Source of the DNA: Nemertoderma westbladi
Lineage: Eukaryota; Xenacoelomorpha; Nemertodermatida; Nemertodermatidae
Length of the DNA stretch: 64,000 bases
Direction: 5' to 3'
Assembly (NCBI GenBank): GCA_032718475.1
Contig: JAUCBJ010000981.1
Location: forward strand, 1 to 64,000
The translations under genes were made by a program, and so were the position numbers. The notes under the pieces were generated by a model. The model saw nothing but the letters and a program-made list of their open reading frames with translations. It was not told the DNA's origin and did no database searches. Shown in pieces: positions 46,501 to 55,529 of the stretch; the first letter of the stretch is position 1, and every line of letters starts with the position of its first letter.

Positions 46501-47754
46501 GGCACATTGAAGCCATCATTAGTCTCTACTCTACATAATAATTTACAGTAATTGAGAGCTCACCTTCTTGCTCAAACTAATGTTGTTGACAGTTATAATG
46601 AAACATCATTATAATTTCATATTAATTTTCTAATATTTTCACTTATTGTCAATTATAAATTATATAAATTTTAATGCATAATGTATTTAATTTATGTATA
46701 GTATAAGAAATAAGAAATATATATTTTTTTATAAAATTTATTATTGAAATATCAACTTCAATGTTGAGGGACTTAAATAACTATGTTAATTATTTTAAAA
46801 TGTTGTATGAATCATTAGATAATAAAATAGTAAAATTTGGAATTAATGATATTTTCTCCATCAGATATACCAACATTCTGAAACTACGGACTTTCTTTCA
46901 GCAGCTAGAAAGACATTCCACCCAATGAAAATGCGAGAAAATACAGAATAAATTTCAGAAGCAGAAAGTGAACTTACCTAATGATCAACCATCTCCCCAA
47001 TTGATTGGCTAAAGCTACACTAATACATTATATATTACATTATATACATTATATATCAATTATATTATATTGCACAAGTAGTACTTATATTTGAACTATA
47101 TACATTTTTATAATCAATAATAAATTATTAGTCTGTCTGTAGAGATAATAATTCACTTATGACCCTCCGCCTCCATATTACCCCCAACCCCATGTCCTGG
47201 AATATAGTATCTTTATTATGTGATACAAATTGTAATTATTGATACACTACTTTTATGCATTCTTAAGGATATCAAGAAAGTAGTTTGGGCTCCTGACTTA
47301 GTAGTGGATGAGAGCGCCTTTTACACAGCAGTTACTGTTTTAATTAATAAGGCACGATTTCACATCCACCAGAGGATACAACTCAGCTATTTTATCCAAA
47401 TTCTTATATTTCGATATTATATTTTTGAAAAACATGGATGGTAAACATTCTATTATAACCAATAAACCACTATAAAATTTAAGAATAAAAAAAACTGATG
47501 TGTAACTGGTTCAATGTCGTGAAGACGTTTTTTTAAACGCTTGTATCTAATCATCGGACTTTTTCAAAAAACGTCTTTCTAAAGATAGGAGAAAATAAAA
47601 TTTGTACTATACTACACTATATAAAAACTTTTCTGTTTCAAATGTCATGATCTCATGAAGATTTCTATAATTTGTTTAGGTTCATGAAACTAAATTAAGA
47701 CACACTACATGACCTCTCAACTCTGTTCATAGCTGGCAATATGTATTTCCTAAG
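46501..47754. other. Non-coding; one weak exon candidate
   Basis: Very AT-rich. The plus-strand segment 47267-47391 reads DIKKVVWAPDLVVDESAFYT followed by AVTVLINKARFHIHQ after an acceptor-like TTCTTAAG; it looks protein-like but lacks a clear donor, and I do not recognise it. Nothing else is seen. Confidence 0.3.
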
Positions 47755-48317
47755 TTGGTTATTAGGTGACATTATATTAGTAATATCACCTTCTCAACTG
47801 TAATTGGTAAAAAGCCACTTTCCCCATTTTCCGCTGGGTAGTGCAGGGAATTGCATCCGCTTACACTCCCCCCATGCTATCTTCCTGGTGAGAAGATAGC
47901 ATCAACCTTAAGTGCGCTTCAATTCCGCTGGAATCCAATCTAGTATTGGATGTGGGGTGGAATTTTCTTCTCGGGGTCAGCTTTCCAGACTGGCCCCCCT
48001 GGGTCTGTTTTCACTACCCATCCTTGGTACATCTGCGAGCTAAGTTGTACCAAGGCATCTGGCGTCTCTGTTTTAGACGATCGCCCTCACCCCTCACACA
48101 ATTTTATGTGTCGGACTTTGTTGTCCGTTTCTCTCTCACTAATCCCATAGGACTTATCCCCCTCCACGCTCGCTCCCCACTCTTGAATCTCGCACTCTTT
48201 ACTTCCCAATACCCCAACACATCCTCCCCATGCTCCTCCCACACTCAACCCATCTCATTCTCACTCACTTCTATTGGGCTTCACATTCTCGTTTATGCCG
48301 TCGCACTCAAGAAGTGA
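47755..48317 (-). mobile_element. Older LTR element, 3' LTR edge and 3' internal region
   Basis: 47755-47871 resembles the end of the solo LTR at 25797-26389 (hairpin at 47765-47790, then GGGAATTGCATCCGCTTACA). Immediately after it come CTCCCCCCATGCTATCTTC, GGTGAGAAGATAGCATC and GGTGTGGGGTGG-like blocks that match 48872-48970 of the young element. So this is the 3' end of an older relative, read on the minus strand, into which the young element inserted at 48318-48322. Confidence 0.8.
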
Positions 48318-48322
48318 GGTCC

Positions 48323-48871
48323 TGTGACGGGATCTACGGATCCCGGTTTATCCGTTGGGTTTTCTATCCACGCGTCCCCGCCGTGTGTGAAAGGTAAAAG
48401 AGTTCTGATGTTCGGTAATATGTATAAAGGTATAATAGTCTGATATAGCACAGTATAGTATGACACGGTTACCGGTAGATAAGTATGATGGCGGTAGCGG
48501 ACGGTGACAGAAGTCCCCGTTCCACCCTACTGATCTGACTGAGTAAACTAAACTGAATAGGGAAGCACCAACAGGTAATATATGTACTGCACAGTTGGCC
48601 ATATTACTGTACCTAGTCGATGCTGTCCCCCCATTGGCTAATATCCCACTTCTCGCCCTTTCACCTTCCCTGGTGTGTTTCCCGTTGCCCCTGTTGTTCT
48701 CTCTCTGTTAGGGGTTTGGCCCCTGACCCCTATTGTGTGTGTCTCCTTTGGGGCCTATTGTCCCCGTTTACTGGGCTGACACGAGGTTGATTGGTAATCA
48801 ACCTCGTGCTCCCAATATTGATCAACGGCTTACTTTGTGGGTTCATGTTAGCGGAATTGGATAAGCTAACA
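48323..48871 (-). repeat. 3' LTR of the gag-only element
   Basis: 549 bp. Read on the plus strand it starts TGTGACGGGATC and ends GCTAACA. It holds four hairpins: CGGGATC/GATCCCG at 48328-48345, AGGGG/CCCCT at 48710-48724, CACGAGGTTGATT/AATCAACCTCGTG at 48780-48808, and GTTAGC/GCTAAC at 48847-48870. Confidence 0.95.
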
Positions 48872-48880
48872 CTCCCCCCC
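48872..48880 (-). other. Polypurine tract of the gag-only element
   Basis: CTCCCCCCC on the plus strand is GGGGGGGAG on the coding strand, directly upstream of the 3' LTR. The older relative keeps the same tract at 47872-47879. Confidence 0.85.
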
Positions 48881-49540
48881 ATGCTATCTTCCCGGTGAGA
48901 AGATAGCATCCACCAAAAAGTTCGCTACAATTCCGCTGGATCCCGATCTAGTATCGGGTGTGGGGTGGGTTATTTTCTTTCGGAGCCGGCTTTCCGGGCC
49001 GCTCCCTATGGGTATGATATTGCTACCCTCTGGCGTTTCGTGTCGGGCCGATCGTGCGCTTCTCTCACACAACTTTTGTTTCCCCAACACTTTCGCCCTG
49101 ACTCTACTCTTCCTCTCCTCTCTTGCTCTAACTCTTGGACTTCCCTGTCCCTCACTCTTCCTCTCACTTCTCCCCACCCACGCTTGAATTGCGCCCACAC
49201 TCTCTCCACACTATCTCCATACCACCTCTCGCTATCTCTCTTGCCCTCCCTAAGGCCCTAATCTCTAATGCTACCCCTGTGCTATCATACCATCTACCTA
49301 CTGCTTACTAACTCTAACTATCTAACTCTACTAACTACTAACTCTACTCTCCGCTAACTCTCACTACTTCTGGCTCTAACTAAAGCCTCTAACTTTCTAC
49401 TAACTCTAACTAGAACTACTAAGTCTAGCTAACTCCTACTAACTCTCTACTTCTACTAACTCTACTTGACTCATCTAAGTCTACCAACTCTCTAGCCCTT
49501 TAACTAGAACTCCCTAACTCTACCCACTCTTCTAACTACG
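48881..49540. repeat. Element 3' region: stem-loop start and CTAACT-rich repeats
   Basis: The first part (GCTATCTTC...GAAGATAGC hairpin at about 48883-48909) is shared with the older relative at 47875-47910. From about 49280 the sequence becomes irregular CTAACTCTA-type microsatellite. No coding frame is supported. Confidence 0.65.
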
Positions 49541-50680
49541 TGGCGCTTGCGGTGCCAACAACCACTCTACTATCTGGCACCCTATGTGCCCTTCTACTAC
49601 TCAACTACCTCTCTAGCTCTACTACCTGGCACCCTATGTGCCCTCTCTGCTCTACTCTACTACCTGGCACCCTATGTGCCCTCTCTACTACTCTACTCTA
49701 TCTCTAACTCTCTAACTCTACTACCTGGCACCCTATGTGCCCTCTCTACTACTCTGCTCTATCTCTAACTCTCTAACTCTACTACCTGGCACCCTATGTG
49801 CCCGTCTCTACTATTCTACTCTATCTCTAACTCTCTAACTCTACTACCTGGCAACCTATGCGCCCGTCTCTACTATTCTACTCTCTGGCACCCTATGTGC
49901 CCTCTCTGCTACCTCTAACACTCTACTCTACTACCTGGCACCCTATGTGCCCTCTCTACTACTCTACTCTATCTCTAACTTACTTCCTTTACATCCACTC
50001 GCCTGCACGTGACGCTCTGAATGCCGGCAGAGTGGGTACGTTAATTATGTGAACTACTACTAACTCTTACTAACTCTACTAACTCTCTACTAACTCTACT
50101 AACTCCACTAACTCTCTACTAACTCAACTAACTCTACTACTAACTCAACTAACTCTACTACTAACTCTTTTTGTGCCCGGCACCTCTTGTGCCCGGCACC
50201 CACCCTAATTAACATACCCTGCTCTTACATCAAACACGTCATCACGCCCGTGCCCCACTAAGTTCAGCGCATTCCCTACTAACTCTAACTACGTGGCGCT
50301 TACGGTGCCCACAACCCTCTACTGCTACTACTTTCTTTCTAACTAACGGTACTACGTACCCTCTAACTAACTCTAACTCCACTAACTAACGGTACTACGT
50401 ACCCTCTAACTCTTACTCTAACTAGCGGTACTACGTACCCTCTCACTACTCTAACTCCACTAACTAACGGTACTACGTACCCTCTTACTAACCTAACTAA
50501 CGGTACTACGTACCCTCTAACTAACTTCTCTAACTCCACTAACTAACGGTACTACGTACCTTCTTACTAACTTCTCTGACTCTACTCTTACTAACGGTAC
50601 TGCGTACCCTCTAACTCTTACTCTCTAACGGTACTATGTACCACCCTCTAACTAACTAACTAACTAACTAACTCTTACTA
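49541..50680. repeat. Array of small hairpins in tandem repeats
   Basis: 49575-49960 has seven copies of GGCAC-CCTAT-GTGCC spaced 40-60 bp apart in CTCTACT-rich filler; 50175-50205 has GGCACCTCTTGTGCC. 50348-50642 has eight copies of GGTAC-TRY-GTACC (loops TAC, TGC, TAT) in CTAACT-rich filler. Stems are kept while loops and spacing vary. The array occupies the position where pol would be. Confidence 0.85.
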
Positions 50681-50727
50681 CCTAACTTCTACCTACTCTA
50701 TTATTTAATTATTTTCATTAATTTTAA

Positions 50728-51420
50728 TTAAATAATTATTTTATATTTTATGCGTGGGAAGGGCGTCTCGCCCTCATTCCCACCCCCCTCAGTCCAAAAC
50801 TTTGGACGACTAAACACTCTCAGGTGCCCCTTCTTCCGGTAGGCACTCTCCCGCTGCCCTCCTATACGTCCTCTAACTCTTCGCCACACTCTCTTCGGTG
50901 CCACCTTTGCTGGCCTCCCCCTTCGTATGTGCGCTGGCATTAAAGCCCTCGACGACCCCCGCTCGTCCCTCGGTATACACGGCGTCTGCCCGTGTAATGC
51001 CCCCTCGCACTGTGTCAGTCCTGCGTGCGTATGCAACACGCCTCCTTCTACTTTCCCGACTCCTTTATGTTTGCTCATGGGCTTCTCTGCCCCTGGTTTA
51101 GTCCTTTCATATCCTCTCCCTTTCCAGCACTCTCCGGATCTGTGTCCTTTTACCACACATCGATGACATAGTCCGTTTGCGTCTGTGTAGGCTACACGAT
51201 CTCGTTTGGGCAACGCTTGCCAGTACTTGCAACTCCTGGTCTTATGGGTTCCGTCCCGATGTAATTGACATTGGAATCCTGGATTATAGCGTTTCCTGTA
51301 TAGTCCTTCACGTATCGCGCTTAGGTTTATATGTACCGATTTAGTGTTTCGATTGTCTAGACTCGGCCTACTGGGTATATTGGGATTATGTTTATTTTTG
51401 GTGTTATTTTCTTCCTGTCC
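50728..51420 (-). CDS. gag C-terminal part with zinc knuckles (gag-only element)
   Basis: The minus-strand frame contains a first zinc-binding cluster CQLHRDGTHKTRSC (C, H, H, C spacing) and, about 18 residues later, a classical knuckle CHRCVVKGHRSGEC (C-x2-C-x4-H-x4-C) near 51135-51180. Such knuckles bind RNA in gag nucleocapsid. A basic tail follows (GRPAKVAPKRVWRRVRGR) and the frame stops at 50728. It is separated from the upstream gag frame by a break near 51540, close to a 12-C run. No protease motif follows. Confidence 0.8.
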   Translation of the reverse strand, partial: GQEENNTKNKHNPNIPSRPSLDNRNTKSVHINLSAIREGLYRKRYNPGFQCQLHRDGTHKTRSCKYWQALPKRDRVAYTDANGLCHRCVVKGHRSGECWKGRGYERTKPGAEKPMSKHKGVGKVEGGVLHTHAGLTQCEGALHGQTPCIPRDERGSSRALMPAHIRRGRPAKVAPKRVWRRVRGRIGGQRESAYRKKGHLRVFSRPKFWTEGGGNEGETPFPRIKYKIII

Positions 51421-51539
51421 CCGCCACGGTGTGGCCCTGCTACCAGCTAACTGTGGACTAGCAGTCCCCTGTATGGCCGCGTGTGGTAGTGACTGTCCGC
51501 ACGACCTGCTCTCGTCCAGGGAGTTCGATGTTCTTGCTC

Positions 51540-52514
51540 CTATCGGGGTATATTGTCGATATTGTGATGGGGGAATGTCACCCTGTCCCCCCCCCCCGCC
51601 GGTATGTTTGGTACTGGGGTTGATGTTAATATATTGGGGCCCATACGTCTATCTCCAATAACTCTCCCCTCCCCTGGATATATGTTATGTCCCTGTGTAT
51701 TATAGTCATGCTGCTGTACCGATATAGGCCTACCTACCTCTCGCCTACCTACCGGTATGTACTCCGCGACTTCCGGGTTTAATCCCGTCGTTCGCGCTAC
51801 CCCATCGCCTACTCTATCTCTCCCAGCATGGCCTATAATAGTATGTGCAGTAAGGCCTACAGTATGTCCTGCAGTCTGCATGTGCCCTTTCGAACCGAAG
51901 TTTATTCTTCGCGAATCTCGAATCTCCCCGCGACTACTGCACTCTCGATCGGCAGCTATATCCCGTCGGGAAGCTTCTCTTCGATCCCCTCTCCTGTTCT
52001 CGACTTGATATCGGTACGTCCTGTACCCCTCTCTTGGCGTGCGGTGCGTTTCTCCGGGGCGACGGCAATCTCCCGAAGTTCGACCCCACTGACTCCCTAA
52101 CTCCATCTCTACTATCGACGGTCCGCTATCTGTCCTCACACTCCTATCGTTCGTGGCGACACCTTTTCTACTATCTCCTCTTCTTCTCTTTTCAGTGCAG
52201 TATTCCGGCTCATGAGATCTCTCGTCGACCTCCCGGTTAAACTCCACTGTTCTTCTTCCCTCTTCTGATCGGGCTCGACGCTTCGCCTGCCCTCTCGCGA
52301 CGTCAACCTGCCTCTCTCTGCTCGATCGCACGCCGCTGGGGATACTCGCAATCCCCCTATTACTCTCCGTCGCCGGGTGTTGCGGTTTACCTGATTCGGC
52401 CCGCGCATTATCCGCTGACGGCTGTGGGACACTCTCTGCCCCCCCTCTCTCTCTACTAATCTCTCGCGGTGGGGTGCCCGTAGCCCCCCCCCCACCCGCC
52501 ACTTCTAACTTCAC
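51540..52514 (-). CDS. gag middle region, Arg/Gly-rich (gag-only element)
   Basis: A 324-codon minus-strand frame, strongly basic and disordered in look (REISRERGGAE, RRGDRREASRRDIAADRE, GHAGRDRVGDGVART). No known domain is seen. It starts right at a poly-G tract (about 52484-52494) that also marks a frame change from the previous segment. A ~118-bp tandem duplication covers 52440-52675, with two versions of the poly-C/poly-G tract. Probably part of one gag polyprotein split by homopolymer frame changes. Confidence 0.7.
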   Translation of the reverse strand: MKLEVAGGGGATGTPPREISRERGGAESVPQPSADNARAESGKPQHPATESNRGIASIPSGVRSSRERQVDVARGQAKRRARSEEGRRTVEFNREVDERSHEPEYCTEKRRRGDSRKGVATNDRSVRTDSGPSIVEMELGSQWGRTSGDCRRPGETHRTPREGYRTYRYQVENRRGDRREASRRDIAADRECSSRGEIRDSRRINFGSKGHMQTAGHTVGLTAHTIIGHAGRDRVGDGVARTTGLNPEVAEYIPVGRREVGRPISVQQHDYNTQGHNIYPGEGRVIGDRRMGPNILTSTPVPNIPAGGGDRVTFPHHNIDNIPR

Positions 52515-52556
52515 TATCTCTTACTACACTTCTGCGTCCCTCTTGTCGGACATTCT

Positions 52557-53203
52557 CTACCCCCCTTCTCTCGCCACTAATCTTTCGTGGTGGGGCTCTT
52601 GTAGCCCCCCCCCCCCCCCCCACTCGCCACATCTAACTTCACTATCTCTTACTTCGTCTCTACACCCCTCTCTAGTCGACGCACTGTCTTTACTACGGCT
52701 GGGTCTATTCACCCCCGCCTCTCTCTCTACTACTGCGTGGCCTATCAGGCCCACCTCGGGTTGGCTCAACCCCGCTACCTCCTGCCTACCAACTACGTGG
52801 CCTACCAGGCCGCCGTCGGGTTGGCTCAACCCTGCCACTTCCTGCCTACTAACTACGTGGCCTACCAGGCCACCGTCTGCCGGGTTATGTACGTCCGACA
52901 CGCTCATATTAATAGCACCATTCCCAATATTATTTGTTAAATCAATTAAATTATTAGAATTTGAAACGGGATTATTATTTAAATTATTTAAATTACTTAG
53001 ATCACTACTATTCTCTAAACTTAAATTATTATTCGAATTATTTTGCGGGTTTGAATTGAAATTATTATTTAGAGTATTTGTATTTAAATTTAAATTACTA
53101 CTACCCGGTAAAATATTATTTCCTGTAATAAAGGGATTAGGGTTATCTACTACGGTACTATTAATATTAACTATTTCTAACGTACTACTATTACCCCCCC
53201 CCC
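52557..53203 (-). CDS. gag Asn-rich region and GHVVGRQEVAGLSQP repeats
   Basis: From the ten-C tract at 53194-53203 the minus strand is open in a new frame. It encodes an Asn-rich low-complexity stretch (NINSTVVDNPNPF, NNFNSNPQNNSNNN) and then three repeats of a GLVGHVVGRQEVAGLSQP unit. At DNA level those repeats contain hairpins GGCCT/AGGCC and GGGTTG/CAACCC (52740-52875). The older copy at 57466-59745 has the same INSTVVDNPN start after its own ten-C tract. The frame relation to the upstream gag frame is -1 in both copies. Confidence 0.8.
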
Positions 53204-54165
53204 GCCCGTACGGTTACTATGTGCACTATACGTGTACCGCACGCTCTGTTCCTTTTCCTCTCGCTCTGTGCTTATAAGTGGGGGCTCACTCTCTGATATT
53301 TCCAATCGCGCCAGTTCTAGTCGGCGCTTCTTTAGTTTGGCTTGATATTGCGCAAGCCCGCCTAGCACGGCATGCAAATCATCCCGCCTGCGCTCACCCT
53401 CTATCCCCCTCTCTCGCATATTCTGCTCGGCCAACTCTGCCTCTCTCGCAAGCATCTCAAGCCGCCTCGCCGGCTCGCTCTCTACTCCCATCTCTCGCTC
53501 TCTACACTCCTTGGCTCTCTCTCTACACTCCTCGGCCCTCTCTCTACACTCCCTCTCCAACTCTCCTACCTTCTCTGAGAATGCGGTTTCCTCTCTCAAT
53601 CGTCTCTCTAACTCATTCTGCTCTGTCGCAACCATTTCTAATTTATACGCCATGCGTTCACTCTCTCGCACCCGTCTTTCTTTTACGGAGGATGTAGCAG
53701 ACTTATCGGTTGCGACGGACTCCCGCCGCCCCTCCGTCCTACTAACTTTCCCCCGCCTCCCGGAACTTCCTCCAACCGACGAGACCGAATCCTCGGAGTT
53801 AACCTCGGATTCGCCCTCCTCAGGTCTCTTCCAACCCACTAATTTTACTCCCCGGGCATCGACTAAGTATGGCCCTATGTACACTACGCTAGGTTCCATA
53901 CCCCCACATTCCCATAGTTCAATCAGTTCGTTGGCAACCTCCCTCGCTCTCTCCTCGGCTAGTTCTCTCTGCCCAGAACACACTAGGTGATCAAAGTATC
54001 TGTTCGACTCACCTAGTCCTTTTGTCATCTTGACCTCGTCTATCCTCGCCCCCTCCTTGGCCTCCTTTAGTAGTTCCCGGGTCGCGTTGTAGGCCCGTCG
54101 AAGTCGATCAGAAACCCCGACGTCCTCGTCGCCGACCTCTCTTCCGTCTCTCCGGGTCCGACGTC
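53177..54165 (-). CDS. gag coiled-coil region (gag-only element)
   Basis: The frame contains DRLRRAYNATRELLKEAKEG, GESNRYFDHLVCSGQRELAE, VVYIGPYLVDARGVKLVGW, then a long charged helix rich in Glu and Arg (LERECRERAEECRERAKE), and ends NRTGGGG at the poly-G tract. The blocks are shared with the older copy (SDRLQQGYNSTRKLLKDAK, VVYVGPYLVDASG). The coiled coil suggests gag multimerisation. Its frame meets the N-terminal segment around a TGA at about 54164, so there is a break there. Confidence 0.82.
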
Positions 54166-54490
54166 ATACCGACGGCCCCACCGTCGCCGTTCCGGTGGAC
54201 CGTTCGTCGTCCTCGGCCTGTGGCTGGCCGGCGACATCGGTACGTCGACCTTCACTCCGCGTCGACTCGTCTTTCTCCCTTTCGACTCCCGACTCGTCCT
54301 CTCTTTGTAGACGACCCCCCACATCTTGGTTCGCCGGGTCGCTCGTTATCGACGTGGCGTCAACGTGCGTCGACGTGGTCGGCGTAGCATCGACCGGCGT
54401 CGTGGGTTCGTATCGTCTCGCCGTGGCCTCGCGGATCGTTAGATCGTCGTCCGGGGTCCGCGGCGGTGTCGTTCCTTTCTCTCGACTCAT
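54164..54490 (-). CDS. gag N-terminal region (gag-only element)
   Basis: 108 codons from the ATG at 54490: MSREKGTTPPRTPDDD, with Thr- and Asp-rich sequence, ending ATVGPSV at a TGA. The older copy keeps the ESTR...VAGQPQAE-like block (ESTR...VASQPVAE) and GPT but then reads on in a different frame. This is the most upstream Met and lies 165 bp after the 5' LTR, so it is the likely start. Confidence 0.7.
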   Translation of the reverse strand: MSREKGTTPPRTPDDDLTIREATARRYEPTTPVDATPTTSTHVDATSITSDPANQDVGGRLQREDESGVEREKDESTRSEGRRTDVAGQPQAEDDERSTGTATVGPSV

Positions 54491-54655
54491 CTTTGTCTTT
54501 GGTGGCTGGCAGCCACAGTCTGTCAGTTGGTTGGATCTAGTTCTATCACTGTCAGACTGTTAGGGCAGCTGCTAGGATTCTATCAACTGTCAGGGCAGCT
54601 GGGCGGATCTGATTCTGTCACTGTCAGGGCAGCTGGGTGGATCTGATTCTGTCAC
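54491..54655 (-). other. 5' leader of the gag-only element
   Basis: Three imperfect copies of a ~45-bp unit with GTCACTGTCAGGGCAGCTGGG and GGATCTGATTCT. On the coding strand the first bases after the LTR are CAGTGACAG, not the TGG expected for a primer site on a mature tRNA 3' end, so priming may be unusual or the site is shifted. Confidence 0.65.
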
Positions 54656-55204
54656 TGTGACGGGATCTACGGATCCCGGTTTATCCGTTGGGTTTTCTAT
54701 CCACGCGTCCCCGCCGTGTGTGAAAGGTAAAAGAGTTCTGATGTTCGGTAATATGTATAAAGGTATAATAGTCTGATATAGCACAGTATAGTATGACACG
54801 GTTACCGGTAGATAAGTATGATGGCGGTAGCGGACGGTGACAGAAGTCCCCGTTCCACCCTACTGATCTGACTGAGTAAACTAAACTGAATAGGGAAGCA
54901 CCAACAGGTAATATATGTACTGCACAGTTGGCCATATTACTGTACCTAGTCGATGCTGTCCCCCCATTGGCTAATATCCCACTTCTCGCCCTTTCACCTT
55001 CCCTGGTGTGTTTCCCGTTGCCCCTGTTGTTCTCTCTCTGTTAGGGGTTTGGCCCCTGACCCCTATTGTGTGTGTCTCCTTTGGGGCCTATTGTCCCCGT
55101 TTACTGGGCTGACACGAGGTTGATTGGTAATCAACCTCGTGCTCCCAATATTGCTCAACGGCTTACTTTGTGGGTTCATGTTAGCGGAATTGGATAAGCT
55201 AACA
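54656..55204 (-). repeat. 5' LTR of the gag-only element
   Basis: 549 bp, nearly identical to 48323-48871; one difference noted near 55154. Followed on the plus strand by the GGTCC target copy. Confidence 0.95.
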
Positions 55205-55209
55205 GGTCC

Positions 55210-55529
55210 ATCCAATGTCTCATCCTCCTTTTTCAGTCAATTAGTCCCCAGTCCCAGTAGCTAATTGGAAAAGGTTATATCTGACTATAGTACATATATT
55301 ATAGTTTCTTTGATTGCTTCTTTGATACATTGATTGATTACCTACGTATATACAAATTGCACTCATGTTAATTGCACTTAGGAATTATTTGTACTGGTCT
55401 GTCCATGCGGTGCCTTCTAGACACGTTGACATAGCTTGTAATCAGTCCTAAAGTTCTATGTTGCTCCTCCTGCACCCTCCGGGAACCATCTCAGTCCTGC
55501 CTGGGTCGCTTCCTCCCTTCCTGTTTACT
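55210..55529. other. Probable internal sequence of the older LTR element
   Basis: No gene or known repeat. By position it continues the older element past the target site of the young one. Nothing more can be said. Confidence 0.3.

Larger units (their letters stand above)
48318..55209 (-). mobile_element. Non-autonomous gag-only LTR retrotransposon with TSD
   Basis: Two 549-bp LTRs (48323-48871 and 54656-55204) differ by eye at one base near 48830/55154 (GATCAA versus GCTCAA). The flanking GGTCC at 48318-48322 and 55205-55209 is a 5-bp target duplication. The coding strand is minus: gag frames from 54490 down to 50728, a purine tract GGGGGGGAG next to the 3' LTR, and LTR ends TGTTAGC...GTCACA. 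No protease, RT, RNase H or integrase is present; their place is taken by hairpin-rich tandem repeats (49540-50680). It is more GC-rich than its surroundings. The zinc-knuckle layout and 5-bp TSD hint at a BEL/Pao relation, which is not proven. Confidence 0.92.

Noticed and set aside
47946-49261. Plus-strand Pro/Ser/Leu-rich ORFs at 47946-48317 and 48960-49261
   Set aside because: They arise from the CT-rich 3' region of the LTR elements, and the two copies do not conserve the frame.
49280-50700. CRISPR-like array in the regularly repeated GGCAC and GGTAC region
   Set aside because: Repeats are very short with CT-rich filler and not constant-length unique spacers; the genome is eukaryotic and this is inside an LTR retrotransposon.
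51757-53277. Long plus-strand ORFs opposite the gag frames (e.g. 52474-53277, 53511-53990)
   Set aside because: They are shadows of Arg/Glu/Gly-rich minus-strand coding. The minus strand has the zinc knuckle, the coiled coil and homology to the older copy.
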